Source: Bythopirellula polymerisocia (lineage in GTDB: Bacteria; Planctomycetota; Planctomycetia; Pirellulales; Lacipirellulaceae). From it: a stretch of 64,000 nucleotides of DNA. Position 1 is the stretch's first letter; every line of letters starts with the position of its first letter. The stretch is taken from the NCBI RefSeq assembly GCF_007860015.1, contig NZ_SJPS01000002.1, positions 496,898-560,897 on the forward strand, written 5' to 3'. The notes under the pieces are model-generated. The model was not told the DNA's origin. It ran no database searches and worked only from the letters and a program-made list of their open reading frames with translations. Below, piece by piece: positions 63,883-64,000 of this stretch. The position numbers were made by a program, and so were the translations under genes.

Positions 63883-64000
63883 TGTAATTCGACCCCTTTC
63901 GACCAGATCTGTCGGATGCAGTCGAGCTTGCGATCGACCGTACGTTCGACTCTTCCAATCGATTTTGCAATTTCGCGATTGGTGTAGCCCTCTAGTTTCA
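63879..64000 (-). CDS. ECF sigma factor, C-terminal end only (runs off the window)
   Basis: The last 39 codons plus stop are present, reading KLEGYTNREIAKSIGRVERT and VDRKLDCIRQIWSKG, a typical region-4.2 helix-turn-helix of ECF sigma factors. The remainder lies beyond the right edge. The TGA overlaps the kinase ATG, so the two are translationally coupled. Confidence 0.82.
   Translation of the reverse strand, partial: KLEGYTNREIAKSIGRVERTVDRKLDCIRQIWSKGVELQ

Noticed and set aside
1..64000. CRISPR arrays, rRNA genes, intact insertion sequences or an obvious phage
   Set aside because: No regularly spaced repeats, rRNA signatures, transposase genes or phage structural genes were found; only integrase fragments.

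Overview
The window looks like a chromosomal segment of a planctomycete, most likely a member of the Pirellulales. The pointers are a DUF1559 protein with a prepilin-like N-terminus, several exported proteins ending in PEP-CTERM sorting signals (some with dockerin-like Ca-binding repeats), two ECF sigma factor/Ser-Thr kinase gene pairs, and integrase remnants of a type I associate with this phylum. No taxonomic search was possible, so this is recognition of families, not proof.

Region 1 (1-21 kb) is mostly housekeeping: an SPFH/band-7 membrane protein, citramalate synthase (cimA), valyl-tRNA synthetase (valS, with two unusual insertions), an exported PHP-domain protein, acetyl-CoA synthetase (acs), a YefM/YoeB-type toxin-antitoxin pair whose toxin gene is frameshifted, 6-phosphofructokinase, a GT2 glycosyltransferase, an ExeA-like AAA ATPase, trpF, ahcY, a DUF1015 protein, and a parABS partition locus with three parS sites directly upstream of parA. 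A tRNA-Pro(UGG) gene closes this block.

Region 2 (21-50 kb) is accessory and dominated by carbohydrate use. It opens with a truncated integrase just behind the tRNA and closes near 50 kb with a second decayed integrase. Between them lie an SMP-30 lactonase, a five-gene minus-strand operon (phosphomannose-isomerase-like protein, exported six-hairpin glycosidase-like protein, SDR dehydrogenase, UxuA-like dehydratase, KDF/KDR-dehydrogenase-like SDR), a divergent GntR/LacI-type regulator with a BadF-type sugar kinase, a Na+/solute symporter, a fumarylacetoacetate-hydrolase-family enzyme, and three exported DUF4185-like beta-propellers, one fused to an SGNH acetylesterase. The soluble enzymes fit a non-phosphorylating deoxy-sugar (L-fucose/L-rhamnose type) oxidation route ending in pyruvate, with the UxuA homologue in the slot normally filled by an enolase-superfamily dehydratase. 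That assignment is inference.

Region 3 (50-64 kb) holds two ECF sigma/kinase modules. The first (50.5-53.8 kb) is followed by a tight operon encoding a PEP-CTERM beta-propeller, a cysteine-containing DUF1566-like exported protein and a VKOR-DsbA fusion, which suggests dedicated disulfide formation for surface proteins. Two G+C-rich lipoprotein genes follow, flanked by diverged direct repeats and degenerate DNA. The second module (60.6-64 kb, minus strand) runs off the right edge, leaving only the last 40 residues of its sigma factor.
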